Shown piece by piece: positions 23,463 through 35,975 of a stretch of 64,000 nucleotides of DNA. Every line of letters starts with the position of its first letter. Within the stretch, counting starts at the first letter, position 1. The notes below the pieces were generated by a model. That model did not search any database, was not told the origin of the DNA, and worked only from the letters and a program-made list of their open reading frames with translations. Source of the DNA: Hepsetus odoe (Eukaryota > Chordata > Actinopteri > Characiformes > Hepsetidae); assembly GCA_017165825.1 (NCBI GenBank), contig CM029369.1:12180565-12244564 (forward strand), in the 5' to 3' direction. Both the position numbers and the translations under genes were made by a program.

Positions 23463-25349
23463 TATCGAGAGAGATCTTAGTTTCCCACACTGGCAGAATA
23501 GGAGATGGGGACAGTGTGTGTGTTTCCCTGTTTGCTCTGCTCTGTGTGTCTCAGTCTCCTGAGACTGAGAGCGAAGTGACTGCATAGTGTGCTGGAGTAC
23601 TCCGATGCAAACACACACAGCTATACAAAGATATTAAGAAAAGCATCTTTTTCATCATATTAACACACACATAAAAGCAAAAGCTGTGCTACAGCTTCCA
23701 GTGAAAGTGTACTGATTGTCTGCAGGCTGTGTGCAGTTCTCCAAGAAGAGCTGAAAAGAATATTAATGAGTGGAAAATAGTACCCACTGTTTAGATCTTG
23801 ACACACACTTAAACTAGATTTCACATCTATCTCATGCTGGTGAGGAGTTTTGGACATGTGTGTCTAAAACCTTGCTGACTTGCCAACTGTTTAAAAATAG
23901 CTATTTAGGCACCCCACTCTTAGAAGTAATGCTGCATGCTGAAAGAATTCTAAAGGAAATACCTGTGAGACCTGCACTGAACATTTACCCAGTGGGGAGA
24001 TGAACACTTAATAGGTTTGAGAAACAAAAATGAATAGGAGTTAAATGAATGTGAATATGATTAAACAGGTGAATTAAGAGTGAAATATAATAATGACTTA
24101 AGCCACTTGTATACATGCACTGCATTCTCAAACTTTTCTTCTACCCAGAGGAACTGTACGTTTTACTGCAAATGTCTATATCATTCAAACTGGACACTAG
24201 ACCAAGCTTACTCTTCCAGCCCTGTAGTAAAAAATTCTATATCCGGTCATTTATTTATTGAGGGAAATGATAACATTTGTGAGTTCACATAAAACTATAT
24301 GAACCTTTTTAATATTAATAAACACATCTGAAGAAGAAATTAGAATCAGGTGTTTAAAATCAATAGGATGAAAATCCACATGTGGCTTGAGTGGTGGCTT
24401 TTTATTTAAAGAACAGAGATCTATTAACTATCTATTCTCTCTCTTTCTTTTTTTTGTTTCATGGCAAACAAGTGAGATTTCTGATTTATCCCCAAAAATA
24501 TTACTGCCTGTCTATGGTTTGCTAAAGATCATGTGGACAAGCATTGCATAGAAATAAGCGTTAAGAAGCGTTGCACATACATTTCCTACTTTCTATGAAA
24601 TGAAAGATGTGTCATACGGGAAAACATTGATGCTAAGCCAAAAGTCATTCCATAAAAAAAATTGGTTAAATAAAAAAATGTAATGTAAAATTTTGTAATG
24701 ACGAAGTTTGAGTTTCTACTTAACCTAGTAGAAATGCTATGGATTGACCTGAAGCAACAGTTGATATGAGAAACGCCACCAAAATCCCAGAGCTAAAGCT
24801 GTTTAGAAGGGTCTTTCTTTTCTGCTTCTAAACTGCCAGGTACTTCCTGCTAAAATGTTTTATATAATGATAATAAAAGCTAAATTGAGAGATAAAAAAA
24901 AAAATACAAGGAAGCACAGAAAAGCTAATAGACATTAATATGTAAATTAAAAAAATGTCTTGTTATGGAAAGTGATCTGCAGTGATAAGTCAAATTGTAT
25001 AAAAACAAAACTAAACTTAAAAAAACTAAAACAGATGACTAACAGCAGAGTAGTAATTAAGCCATCTTTTTCAATCTTGTTGAGCTAGGTTTAGATGTAT
25101 AGCTCATATTTCAAGCTGTGAAATATATATACAATTTACAAAATTATATTTTGCAATATGTGGCTATAAAAACATCTGCCAAAATAATGTAAGACATGGG
25201 CTAAATAGATAATCTAATGAATGCAGGAAACATAGCTGAGGAATGAAATAATGTGAAAATTCACAAACCCATCATTTTCCTAAGCATGGGTGCTTTATAG
25301 GCTGGTAAAGCTCAATCTTAGTGCAAAAAAACTGTATGGGAATGTTTGT

Positions 25350-25351
<2 letters not shown>

Positions 25352-25381
<30 letters not shown>
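25352..25381. repeat. (TG)n microsatellite
   Basis: This is a clean TG array in intron B-C. Confidence 0.95.
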
Positions 25382-25383
<2 letters not shown>

Positions 25384-26189
25384 AGAATTGTGTATGAACA
25401 AACTGGCCCTGCAAGGTTGTCTTATCACCGTCCCATTTATGTGCTAGTGTGCGTGCATTTGTGCATGAGAAAGTGAGCCAGTTGGCATTAATTAGAAGCT
25501 GGGTTTACTTTCCAAAACAGTGGAAGTGCTTTAATGAGGACTTGATGAATACAGCAAGTCCTCTTTCAGCTGTGCTCAGAGGCTGTGAAGCTTACAGCTG
25601 CCACAGAAAATGTTCACGCAAAGTGCACCAACGAAAAGACCTGTATAGAATAAGGACTCCTATCCTAATTCCCATGGCTGCAAAAACATGATGATCTTTT
25701 AATTTCATGTCAAAGCACTGACTCTCAAGATTGTCATTCTGGCCCACTGGTGGACAGAAACATATAAGCAGTCAAAAAAAAAAAAAAAAAAACAAGCTGG
25801 CATGGGTTGTAATTAGGGGTCACAAAGGCAGTGAGATAACATGAAAAGGGGAACTAAGATATCAGTGCTAAAGTTAGTCTTAATTAGTGCTCCTTCATCT
25901 CCAGTGTCACAAAGCTCCATGAATCAGAGCTGTCTACTGCTGCATGCTTGCTTTTCAGAGACTGCTCTACTAAACAGACTTGCTTTTGTGGACCACACAG
26001 GTTTTAAAAGCTCTGCATTACAGGATCAGCTTCTAACAGAAAAAGAGAAAAACTACACAAAAAAGAGTAGGAAGTATAGTATAGTATAAGTATAGTGGGA
26101 CGTATAATGATAAAGTCTATTGTAGAGTTTGTGAATTGGTATTCTGGCATGTTACATTTAGTACTAAAGCCTCAAACCGATTTATTGTT

Positions 26190-26208
26190 GGGGGGACGGG
26201 GGGATGGG
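26190..26208 (+). other. G-rich tract, possible G-quadruplex
   Basis: Runs of six, six and three G are separated by one or two bases on the plus strand. This allows a four-tract arrangement if a long run is split. Confidence 0.5.
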
Positions 26209-26420
26209 ACATATTAAGGGTGCCATTATTTTGTCTGTTTTTTCATTTATTAAGTAAATATCCAGTTAAATAAATATCAAAGGCAAAAAGCTGATTTGTT
26301 TTAGATATAGAATAAATAATTGACAGATGCAATATACGTCTAAGTTTCAAGTTTTGTTTTTTTTTGTTTTTTAGTTAGTTTTTAATTTTGTGGAAATGTG
26401 TTCCACATCTGTTTATGAAA

Positions 26421-26649
26421 ATGAAAGTGAAAGTGTCCATTCTCATCATTGTGAACCATGGCACAGCACACAAAATTATGGCTCTACATTTAACCCATAC
26501 ACTCACACATGTGCAGCAGGTGGCAGCTATCAAAAGTGTCCAGGGAGCAGTGATGTGGACGGTACTTCAGGGCAATCTATTGGCAATGGATTCGAACCAA
26601 CAATCTTCCGATCCTGGGGCAAACTGCCTAACCACTAGCCCACCGCTGC
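26421..26649 (-). mobile_element. tRNA-derived SINE family 2
   Basis: On the minus strand it opens with gcagcggtgggctagtggtt (tRNA A-box-like) and has ggttcgaatcc (B-box-like). It then runs through a middle part with gtgcagcaggtggcagc on the other strand to a tail ending cactttcacttt. It is a full-length or nearly full-length copy of a family seen about eight times in the window. Confidence 0.82.
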
Positions 26650-27075
26650 AATACTCTTTGTTAAAAGTGTTAGGTTGCACCTCTTATTCACTGTATTCAG
26701 GTGTTTATGCCACACTCCACCACAGGTCCACAGAATCCAGCACTTAGTCATGCATTTAGGTTTAAAAGCCTCTGAGAAAGAATCTGTCATTTTGAAGAGC
26801 TTGGTGAATTTGAGCATGGTAATGTCTTAAGGTGCAACCTTTTCAATAAGTCAGTTCTGTGAAAAGTTTCCTGTTAGCAATTCCAGTCAATTGTTAATGG
26901 CATTCTTGCAAAGTAATGAGCTGGAAGACCCCATACAAGAGCAAAACAGGGTCCCAGAGTGCTGAGGTGCATAGCACACAAATGTCGACAATGCCCTACT
27001 GACTGTACAGTTTCAAACTTACTCAGGCATAAATACGGCATGCCATGACCAAGCACCTGCATGTAAGCCTAAAGT

Positions 27076-27262
27076 CAAGCCCTAGGACCGGAAGCCAATG
27101 GGTTTGAATACCGGTCTAGTAGGTTATCCTGAGGTACGCTTGAGCACTCAGGCACTGGATGTATGACTGTCCTCTGCTGCACGGTGTATATGCATTAAAT
27201 GCAGAGGTTGCATTTGGTTGTGTTTCACTGTGTGTTATGCTGTGTACTCACAATGACACTGG
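27076..27262 (+). mobile_element. tRNA-derived SINE family 2, 5'-decayed
   Basis: The B-box-like gggtttgaatacc and the middle section (ctgctgcacggtgtatatg, ttaaatgcagaggttgca) are recognisable. The extreme head is degraded. Confidence 0.72.
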
Positions 27263-28148
27263 ACCTAGCAATGAAAATGTGATCTATTATTTGACAAATC
27301 TCACCTATCTGTCTGGCTCATGGATGAGTATAGATATTTTAGTATAGAGATATTTACCTGCCTGAGGTTGTTATTCAGGGTTTGGGTTCATAAGTTCCAC
27401 TTAAAACATAAGAGGCTCTGAAAAGGTTCAGAACTTTTACTTGACCTCACTGGGACAGTATTTTTGAGAGATTAGTTGCACTGTTTGTACCTTGATGAGT
27501 CAAAAATGTATTTACACTGTACCTTTTTTCCTGACTGTGAAGGTACAATGGTCTGATTTGCTAATACTATTGTTCATATACTTTATGTTTGAGATGAGAT
27601 TAGTGGAAACTTAATGCTCAATTCCTTTTACCTACTCCTGTTTTCCTCTTCTTTTGCTCAGTTTTTTGTGAAATTCTATAAACCTTTACTCTAAGCAATT
27701 TTAGACAATTTCTATAATGTAATTAAACATGAAATGATAACTCTATATAGAGAGCAGCTGTAATAACTTCTGAATTCTGAAATGAAAATTGATCAGTTAT
27801 GTGACAGTGAAAATATGAATATTAAACCTGTCTTTCATTTCTCATTATATTTTCTTCTTACTCTCCTGACTACACACTTCATTACATTAAAAAAAAGTTT
27901 TGCTCTTTACTAGCCTATCCTCACAGGCTGCAGCTGCGCAGGCATATAATTCTGATTCTGGTCTGTGCTGATGTTCAGGCTGTGGAAATGAGAACCTGTT
28001 GAAGGGTATGAGCAAATTAACCTACCAAAGTTTAAAGTACCCCCACTCTCATATCTGACTTTTCACTGAACAAAAAACCCATCCATAGGCCATCATAGAA
28101 CATATACAACAGGATGCTAACATATTTGATACCACAGTAGCTAGGACA

Positions 28149-28150
<2 letters not shown>

Positions 28151-28188
<38 letters not shown>
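28151..28188. repeat. (TG)n microsatellite
   Basis: This is a clean TG array, CA on the minus strand. Confidence 0.95.
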
Positions 28189-28192
<4 letters not shown>

Positions 28193-29467
28193 AGTGACTG
28201 AGTGAATGTGGTGTAAGAGTGAATTTGCACATAGGCAAAATAAGTTTGCATTTGTAACTGACAAAGATCAACTGACAACTGTCTGGAACTGACAATCTAG
28301 GAATTTATAGCAAATTGGCAGAAAGAGCAAAAACACTAAAAAGCTTAAAGAACAGCTGATGAACATCACACAGCTGTTGCCTGTATGTCAGTGTCATATA
28401 CACACACGCATACAGACACACACCTCACACAGGCCCTATAAGTCTCAAAATATGCAGGCCCCAAAAAAGTGTAAGAAATTACATCTCTCTTCAAAGCAGA
28501 ACAAAGAATGTTATTCACTTTTGTCTTTCAGTATATCTCAGTGACACACACACACACAATAACATTTTCAAAGAGAATTCTTCAGTTGCCACCTAGCATT
28601 TCATCTGTCTGTTAGCATTGCAAGAAATCAAAGCCCTGCTCATGCTGCCTTATGGTAACCTCTCCAACATCTCCCTGTTTAAATGTTATGTTTTTCAAAG
28701 AAATGACATATTGCCAATACTTAAATATCTGCAGACGTCCTGCAGTTGGTCAGTTTTAAGGTATGCCTTAAATAACAGCAAGCAGCAAACCTTAAATAGA
28801 TGTCTGTGTTTGGACAGGGTCAGAGTGCCATAGAATAACTGACTTGGCCAACTATGACATAAAACAACTGGGAAACAGGCTGCACAAGCTTACTTATCGT
28901 CATGATTAAGTGATTGCTGTCAGTTTGCTGTTGTCACAACATTAATCAACTGTAATGCTTGAAAGTTCTGCTACCAAACACACTGACCATAAACTCACAT
29001 TATTCTACAAGCTTGTGCACAGTACACCAATTTAAAAAGATACAAGTCTGCACCATTTTCAGTAGTTCAATTCTGTAGCAGCTGTACACCTTTGAAAACC
29101 TCCCAAGAAGACTGAGTAAATTAGGCATCACTACAGCGTAGAGTACAGAGTAGAGCATCCACCCTGACTAACAGTTGATTAATTAATGCTAATACTGAGC
29201 TATGCAATCTTATTCCACATGGTTAGTTTTATACACTATGAATTCCTCGTGAAATGGCAGAACCCAGGGATGAGGCATGAGGGGGAAAAGTTGGGCAAGG
29301 GACAGACATCTTTCTTGCCATTCGTGCAAAAGACCCAGGAGCCTAGGACAGCTGCTCTTCAACACTGCCAGCAGGAGAAAAGCAGCAAAATTCTTATTAA
29401 GTTCCACTGAACGGAACATATATGCTGGTCAGAAGTCGACTACAGCAACAACAACATATATGTGTAT

Positions 29468-29468
29468 G

Positions 29469-29516
<48 letters not shown>

Positions 29517-29535
29517 CACACACACACACACACAC
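29468..29535. repeat. (CA)n compound microsatellite
   Basis: There are two CA arrays separated by a short tatata motif. Confidence 0.95.
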
Positions 29536-30411
29536 TTATTATAGACACATTCCGGTTGAGACTTGAGCACCTCTCTGTGCCCTTGCTAAAGATAACACAG
29601 CTCTCCATTTAAACCCTATGCGCTACGCCCTGTTCTAGAGAACATAATGGGAGGGCACACATAAGCGTGCATGTAGTCAATTACACACATGCACACAAAA
29701 CAGAGGCTCACTTACACTCAATTGCAATTATTTACATACAATTTCACATGCAGAACATTAACTTTAACATCTGCACTCCTAAACAAAAAATAATAAGAAA
29801 ACATACAAAAGCAATTTAGTAAACAATTTCCACTCAATGTACACACCCACACACACACCCACACACCCACACAAAAGGAAACTGGTGTTTTGTTAAACCA
29901 TTGTGTTCCACCCTTTCCAGCCACTTCAGTCTCCAGGCAAAGGCATAAGCAGTGTTAAATGCTTCAAATGCCACAGCAGACTGACTCTAAGGGGCTTTGA
30001 CCTCTATATTATTAACAGTGTTGAGAAGCATGCAACAGTCATAACTTCAACACATAAACAAACTTATAAAATATCAAGTTCTTAGCATTTCATGCAACTT
30101 CATATGCACAATAACACCCATAACACCCATAAACTACAAGAAAATTACTATTTGGCATCATAACATTTTCATACACAAATACACTGGCATAACAGACTAT
30201 CGATAAATTCTAAAACATGGCAATGGTGACCACTGCACTTATGATATGGAATGTAGAACACAGTCCATCAAATGATCAAATAACCTTTATATACATTCTA
30301 TAAATATTGTTAATATGTGACGCATAGATTTAACATACAGATGCATCCATTTTAGAAAGTTAATACATACACACAAAGGCATTAATATACCTCAAACACA
30401 CACACACATAC

Positions 30412-30504
30412 CATCCTTGCTGTCGGCTGCCTTTCTCAGTACTGACGTGATGGCATCTGCAGGAACTCGAGGACTCTCCACGTATTTAGGCTTCCTAATG
30501 GGTC
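30412..30504 (-). CDS. tanc1: tanc1 coding exon B
   Basis: This is a 93-nt exon, phase 1 to phase 1, with acceptor gtgagcag and donor G|gtatgtgtgtg. It encodes PIRKPKYVESPRVPADA and then a short charged stretch ending RKAADSKD. The first codon is completed from exon A to give Gly, producing the family's KKSPGP-RKPKYVESPRVP block across the junction, which confirms the splice. It is too short to stand out as an open reading frame and was recognised by motif. Because its length is a multiple of three and its phases match, skipping it would keep the frame. The donor runs directly into a GT-repeat (30397-30411 read on the minus strand). Confidence 0.87.
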
Positions 30505-30772
30505 CTGCTCACACACAGAAGAGAGAGGGTGGGGAGATGCATCAAAAACACTGGAACAAACTTTTACTTTTGAGATCTGACAACCATCAGACTTGATTGT
30601 GGGATGGGCTTAGTAAAGCTCCCTCCACACACACATTCACAGTGATAGCCAAGAGTAAATCTTCTGAGTCACAACACATAGCTAAGATCTAGGGACATAA
30701 ATTACAGAAGGATACACATTCCCATGTTCTTTTTGATGTGGCTCTCTTTTCAAATTCCTGGTTCATTCACAG

Positions 30773-30855
<83 letters not shown>
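30773..30855. repeat. (CA)n microsatellite
   Basis: This is a long CA array with a single agac interruption, 270 nt upstream of exon B in transcript terms. Confidence 0.95.
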
Positions 30856-30857
<2 letters not shown>

Positions 30858-31317
30858 TACAAAGAGACATACATAGACACAAATGCAAAATATGCTTTAC
30901 AGCTCCATTACAAAAGAAACATCTTGGTGAGCTCTAGCTCACAGCTTCTCATGCCAAAAAACTCCCCCAGTCTTTTTTTGTTTTTAGCTATATGACAAGA
31001 AAGTGCCTCATTTCCTAGCTTCTAAAACTGAGACAGCTCACTTCTGGACTTCCACAAAGCCATTCTACAATGTTTATCATAAAGAACAATGTTGAGAGAC
31101 CCAACACCAGGGACTTGACTAAATCAAGTCTTGAAGAAACCTGTGCATTATCATAATGCACCATAAACAGGTTCAGTTTCTCTGTAAGCTACAGTGATCA
31201 CACTGCAAAAGCAAACCAAAGAGAACACATGAACAATGGCTACCACATAAGAAGTTGCTATTTCCCTAGTTATCTAATAGGTGTGTTATTTATCCAACAC
31301 CTGTACTCCAGTTAAAT

Positions 31318-31369
31318 GCAACATACACACAAACACAAACACACAAACACACACACACACACACACACT
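31318..31369. repeat. (CA)n imperfect microsatellite
   Basis: These are CA repeats with aaac interruptions, just before a stretch with a Tc1-type fragment. Confidence 0.9.
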
Positions 31370-31713
31370 TACAATCTGGTTGAGCTAGACGGTGGCAGCT
31401 GTTCTGTGATGTCTGGTGTTGTGGACATCATGTCTGCCAATGTATATATGTTCTACCCTGCAATTACAACACCAACTAAGGCTAATGTACACTGCCATCT
31501 ATGGACTCCTGCTGTGAAGCGCAACACCAATAAAAAAATAAAATAAAAAATAAATAAATAAATAAATAAACAAAACAACACAGTCATACAACCTATAATT
31601 ACAAAACGAAAAAGGTGAGATGCATTGGTATGGCCCCCTCCAAATGTAACTAAACAATAAAGCTAATTGTTTTGTATTTTTATGCACTTCTGGGTTGAGA
31701 AGGGAAAGAAGAC

Positions 31714-32340
31714 TATGAGATGAGATCAGATATTCAGATTTTATTTCCTGCTATTAACATCTTTATATGTTAAATTACATATACTACAGCACCTTCTCTA
31801 TCTCACCACCCAGTAAAAGCAAATGACGCTTGACATTTGGTTACATATGCCTTGTTTGCAATAACTGCATCAAACCTGTGACCCACTGACTTTACAAAAT
31901 TCTTTTAGTTGCTGTTTGTTCTGACTATCTTCTCTTCAGTTGGGTTAAGGGGGTGCTGGTGCTCTAGTGGTTGGATACTCGCCTACAGACCAAGAAGTAG
32001 CAGGATTAAATCCCACCTCCAGCACTACCATCACTGGGTTCCTGAGCAAGACCCTTAACCCCAAATTGCTCCAGCAGAACTGTCCCTGTAGTTAAGAAAT
32101 GTAAATCGCTCTGGATAATTTAAGTTTCAGCTAAATGCTGTAAATTAAATTTAAGATCTGGTGATTAACTTCAGCCCCGTGGAGGATGGTCATGATGTCT
32201 AAGATTGTTATTTTGGGTTTTTCCTTAAGCACTCTTAAATTGGTCATCAGCTGTTATCCTTGACCTGCTGGTTTGGTGTCTATTTCTCTGTATGCCAGTG
32301 GTTTAATTTTTTTGAGGACATTTCATAAATTGTATATAGG
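31714..32340 (+). mobile_element. Tc1/mariner-type fragment split by a SINE
   Basis: The left part (31714-31948) carries cagattttatttcctgcta and ttgcaataactgcatcaa, which recur in the element at 62.03 kb. The right part (32149-32340) seems to continue the same element (agatctggtgattaacttca). Between them lies a SINE. There is no transposase frame, so only the non-coding 5' part of the element remains. The assignment rests on similarity to fish Tc1-type ends remembered from other genomes. Confidence 0.6.
31949..32148 (+). mobile_element. tRNA-derived SINE family 1
   Basis: The head is ggtgctctagtggttgg, followed by a degraded B-box, then actaccatcactgggttcct and gagcaagacccttaacccc. The 3' tail is ctctggataa-gctaaatgctgtaaatta. 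The tail resembles that of LINE2-type elements and the overall plan resembles V-SINEs. It is inserted into a Tc1-type fragment, with a short ttaag on both sides that could be a target duplication. Confidence 0.8.
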
Positions 32341-33045
32341 AGCTGGGTTCCTGAGCAATATTTTTAACAAGAGCCCCCCCCTCTGAAAAATATTTTGCCT
32401 TATAGCTTTCTGTTTATAAACAGCAAGCCATGATGCATAGCATAAAAAAAGCCAATATAATATAACTTGCACGTCATCAGAAGTTCACACTCTGAATTGC
32501 AAATCTAGGCATTGTGCTATGTCTCCTCAGTCCAGTTATTTACATTGACAATTTGTAGATGATGAACACAACAGTATTAAGGCATCAAAAAGAGCCAAGA
32601 ACATTCTTTAAGATGGACTCAATGACATTTTTCCAACTCCCCTACAGACACAAGATCCTCTGTATAAGCCACAGGAAAAGCAGCAAGTAATGACAATACT
32701 CCTTTCTCCAAAATATCACGCTTCTGTTCTGCTCCATCAAATAAAGGATTCAGATGGAAGTGACTTCTACAGCTGAATGCTCACTTTTGTCCCATAAAAC
32801 ATTCATAAGCATAGCTGCCATTGAGAAACCAGTTTAGAGCTGCTCCACAGTGAATTCTTATGTTATAAAACACCAACTACATAACCCTTGGTTCACATTC
32901 CTATGTACATCTGATTAACCTCACTTGAAGGGCTCAATGAAACATGATGTATGTTTTAATCTCCAATCAGTATATTATTCTCCTCAAAGGCTGCAGTATT
33001 CTGTTAATACAAATTTGGGCCAAATAGCAGTGTAGGTCTGAATGA

Positions 33046-33048
<3 letters not shown>

Positions 33049-33082
<34 letters not shown>
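33049..33082. repeat. (TA)n microsatellite
   Basis: This is an AT dinucleotide array next to the MITE at 33.16 kb. Another TA array follows its right end (33699-33721). Confidence 0.93.
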
Positions 33083-33087
<5 letters not shown>

Positions 33088-33157
33088 TTAATTTATTGTA
33101 TTATAAATATATTTATTATAAATATATAATTTTATATACATATATATATATATACAC

Positions 33158-33699
33158 AGTACTGTGCAAAGGTTTTAGGCAGGTGTGGAAAAAATGCTGT
33201 AAACAAAGAATGCTTTCAAAAAAGGAAGTGTTGATCATCCTGCTGATGCAGTAGAACTGTCTTGTTGCTGTGCTCAATCTTGCCATGACATGAAACTCTC
33301 TTCCATAACCTCACCTTGGTAGCAGAGTTTGGCTGTTCCTCACCCAGTTTTAAGCCTCCTACACAGCTGTTTCTGTTTCAGTTTCAGTTAATAACTGTGT
33401 TTCAACCTACGTGTGACATTGATGATCATCAGCACCCGTCTGGTAAAATTGGTTGATCACACACCGACTATAATCCTACAAAATCCCTGACTTTGTGTAA
33501 GTGTACCTATAAGAATTGATGCTGGTTTGAAGGCAAAAGGTAGTAACACCAAATATTGATTTGATTCAGATTTGTCTTTTGTTCGCTCACTTTGCATTTT
33601 GTAAATTGATAAAAATAAACAATCATTATTTATATTTCTGAAAGCATTCTTTGTTTACAGCTTTTTTTCCCACCTGCCTTAAACGTTTGCACAGTACTG
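33158..33699. mobile_element. Tc1-type MITE, 542 bp
   Basis: The ends are inverted copies beginning cagtactgtgcaaa and continuing through aggcaggtg-ggaaaaa into ctgtaaacaaagaatgcttt. The terminal repeat is thus roughly 65 nt with a few mismatches. The interior has no transposase. It lies within TA repeats, which fits the TA target preference of Tc1/mariner elements. The left flank reads CA rather than TA. Confidence 0.85.
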
Positions 33700-34518
33700 T
33701 ATATATATATATATATATATATTACATTTGTTAATCTCACTAATAGAAAATGTGCAGTTTATAATGTTGAAATCCACTAACTCCTTTTAGAACCTTTACA
33801 CTTGTGTTTTATACACTTTTAAATATGTTATTGTAGATTACAACTACACATGATGAAAGGAAATAAAAAGTCTCCCTGCCAGGGAGTCATGCTCCACCTT
33901 AGACTACTTTATCCAGTAAAGATCTGTGAATGACCATCCTTGATCTGGCTTTATGCCACATCCATGAATGTTAAAGTGATGAGCTGGCCAATGCAGCAAT
34001 GCATTTGATATTTTCCGTGCTCAAATCTGTCCCTGAGGTCTTCTGTGCAGAGTGCACTCTGTCTAACCTAGTCGACCCTATCCCATTAACTGTTCCTGCA
34101 AAATGAAAAAGGAGTTTGAAACATAGTCCCTTCTCGCCAGTTAAAGATTCAAAGTGGCTCTAGTATGTAGCGCAACGGAATGGAAGTAGAGCAAATGGTT
34201 ACCAATGACCAGGTTTCCTGTGAAATCATAATCCTGATTATTTTTGTAAATACAGAGATCATGATTTTTTTAACAATATAACTAAATGATTTTGAAAACA
34301 TTATTTTACCTTTCTTAAACTTGTCTAACAGCACAAGTCATTCAAGAACACTGAACTAAATAATACATTTGTTTACAGGATTAAGTTTTTAATAAACTAA
34401 AACAAATCAAAATAAATTTCCCTAAAATAAATAATACATAGAGAGGAGTTGTGGTTTTGTATGAAGAAGTCAGTTTAGGATATGTGTGAGGGCAGTGTGA
34501 CAGTGATGAGATCTGCAG

Positions 34519-34615
34519 TAAAGTGAAAGTGACAACCCTCGTCATTGCAAGGGAATTGAACCCACAATCTTCCGATGCGGGGGCAACTCCCTAACCACTA
34601 GGCCACCGCTGCCCC
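34519..34615 (-). mobile_element. tRNA-derived SINE family 2, internally deleted
   Basis: The minus-strand head gcagcggtggcctagtggtt and the B-box-like gggttcaattcc are joined directly to the tail (caatgac-ttgtcactttc). The middle part is missing. Confidence 0.75.
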
Positions 34616-34616
34616 A

Positions 34617-35408
34617 AGTAGGAGTGATGGACGCATTTAAGGTAGAGGTTCTATTACATCAAGGACCATTGCTGATGACATGTGATCTGCAGCAAGAGTA
34701 GGGAGCAGCTTGAGGAGAACCTGGAGATATGCTCTAGAGAGGAGAGGAATGAAAGTGAGTAGGACAAAGACAGAATACATGAGTGTGAATGAAAGGGAGG
34801 AAAGTGGATTGGATAGGATGCAGGGAGTAGAAGTTACAAAGGATGAGGAATTTAAATACTTGGGCTCAACAGTTCAGAGTATTGGCGAGGGAGGAATAGA
34901 GTCCAGGCAGGTTGGAATGGGTGGAGAAGAGTAGCTGGAGTGATTTGTGACAGAAGGGTACCAGCAAGAGCAAAAGGCAAGGTTGGAGATGGTGGCAATG
35001 ATGAAAAGACAGGAGGCGGAGCTGGAGGTGTCAGAGTTAAAGATGGTGAGATTTTTGTTGGGTGTGACGAGGATGGACAGCATTAGAAATTAGTATATTA
35101 AAGGGACAGCTCAGGTTAGACGTTTTGGAGACAAAGTTAAAGAAGCAAGGTTGCGTTGGTTTGTCCAGAGGAGAAATGAAGATTATATTGGGAGGAGGAT
35201 GTTGAAGATGAAGCTGCCGGGAAAGAGGAAAAGAGGAAGACCAATGAGGAGGTTTATGGACATGGTGAGAGAGGACATGCAGGTGGTTGGTTTTAAGGAG
35301 GATGTTGCAGAAGACCGTAAGAAATGGAAACGGATGATCTGCTGTGGCAAACCCTAAACGTGAGCAGCCGGAAAAAGAAAAAAAAAGTAGAAAAAGCAGA
35401 AGAATAAT
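34617..35408 (+). pseudogene. RTE-like LINE fragment with 3' end
   Basis: A short VGVMDAFKVEV piece is followed by a deletion that removes the catalytic FADD block. The thumb region comes next (LERRGMKVSRTKTEYMSVNE, FKYLGSTVQS). A stop-broken segment leads to the carboxy-terminal part with DYIGRRMLKMKLPGKRKRGR and FMDMVREDMQVVGFKEDVAE, then CCGKP and a stop. The 3' end is an A-rich tail with agaa/ataa units. It is directly preceded by a SINE, so the composite may have formed by insertion. Confidence 0.8.
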
Positions 35409-35903
35409 AATAACATTTCCAAATTTGGTGGATATATTAATATTCAAAAAGCCTATAAATGTAATTATATTTAATTAAACCCAACACAGTTGAACTGAAG
35501 AGAAATATCAAGGTCTGGGCTTTCTATGTTTGTGTAAATACTATTATGAGGCTCAGTCGTTGGTATACTATGGTGAACTTTGCAAATGTAAAGAAATTGA
35601 GAGTGCACTGATAAAGTTCAACAACAGAAAAAAAATAAAAATAAAAAAAACAGAAAAATTAAATTTAAATTTACTGAGGATGTTAAGATGACAGATATAG
35701 AGCATGGACAGAAAGACGCCTAAGTATTATACTTTTGTACACAAGGGGGCATTTATGAGCTTAGAATCATTAAAGACAAACTGGTATATAGCAAAATTAT
35801 TTTATAGGCATTTTCCGTTCTTAAATTACTTTAATCTATAGGTAGGACATCGGGCAAGAGAAAGTCCATTTTCACAAATCAGACAAAGTCTATATATCTC
35901 ACA

Positions 35904-35913
<10 letters not shown>

Positions 35914-35965
<52 letters not shown>
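35914..35965. repeat. (CA)n microsatellite
   Basis: This is a CA array preceded by a short CT run, ending next to a SINE head. Confidence 0.95.
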
Positions 35966-35967
<2 letters not shown>

Positions 35968-35975
35968 TATGGGAT

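Larger units (their letters stand above)
23409..30411 (-). other. tanc1 intron B-C
   Basis: This intron is 7003 nt. It carries microsatellites (GA, TG, CA), a G-rich tract at 26190-26208 and two tRNA-type SINEs (26.4-26.65 and 27.08-27.26 kb). The other parts are AT-rich with no recognised element. Confidence 0.8.

Noticed and set aside
29461..29535. CRISPR-like regular repeats
   Set aside because: They are simple CA microsatellites; the organism is a vertebrate.
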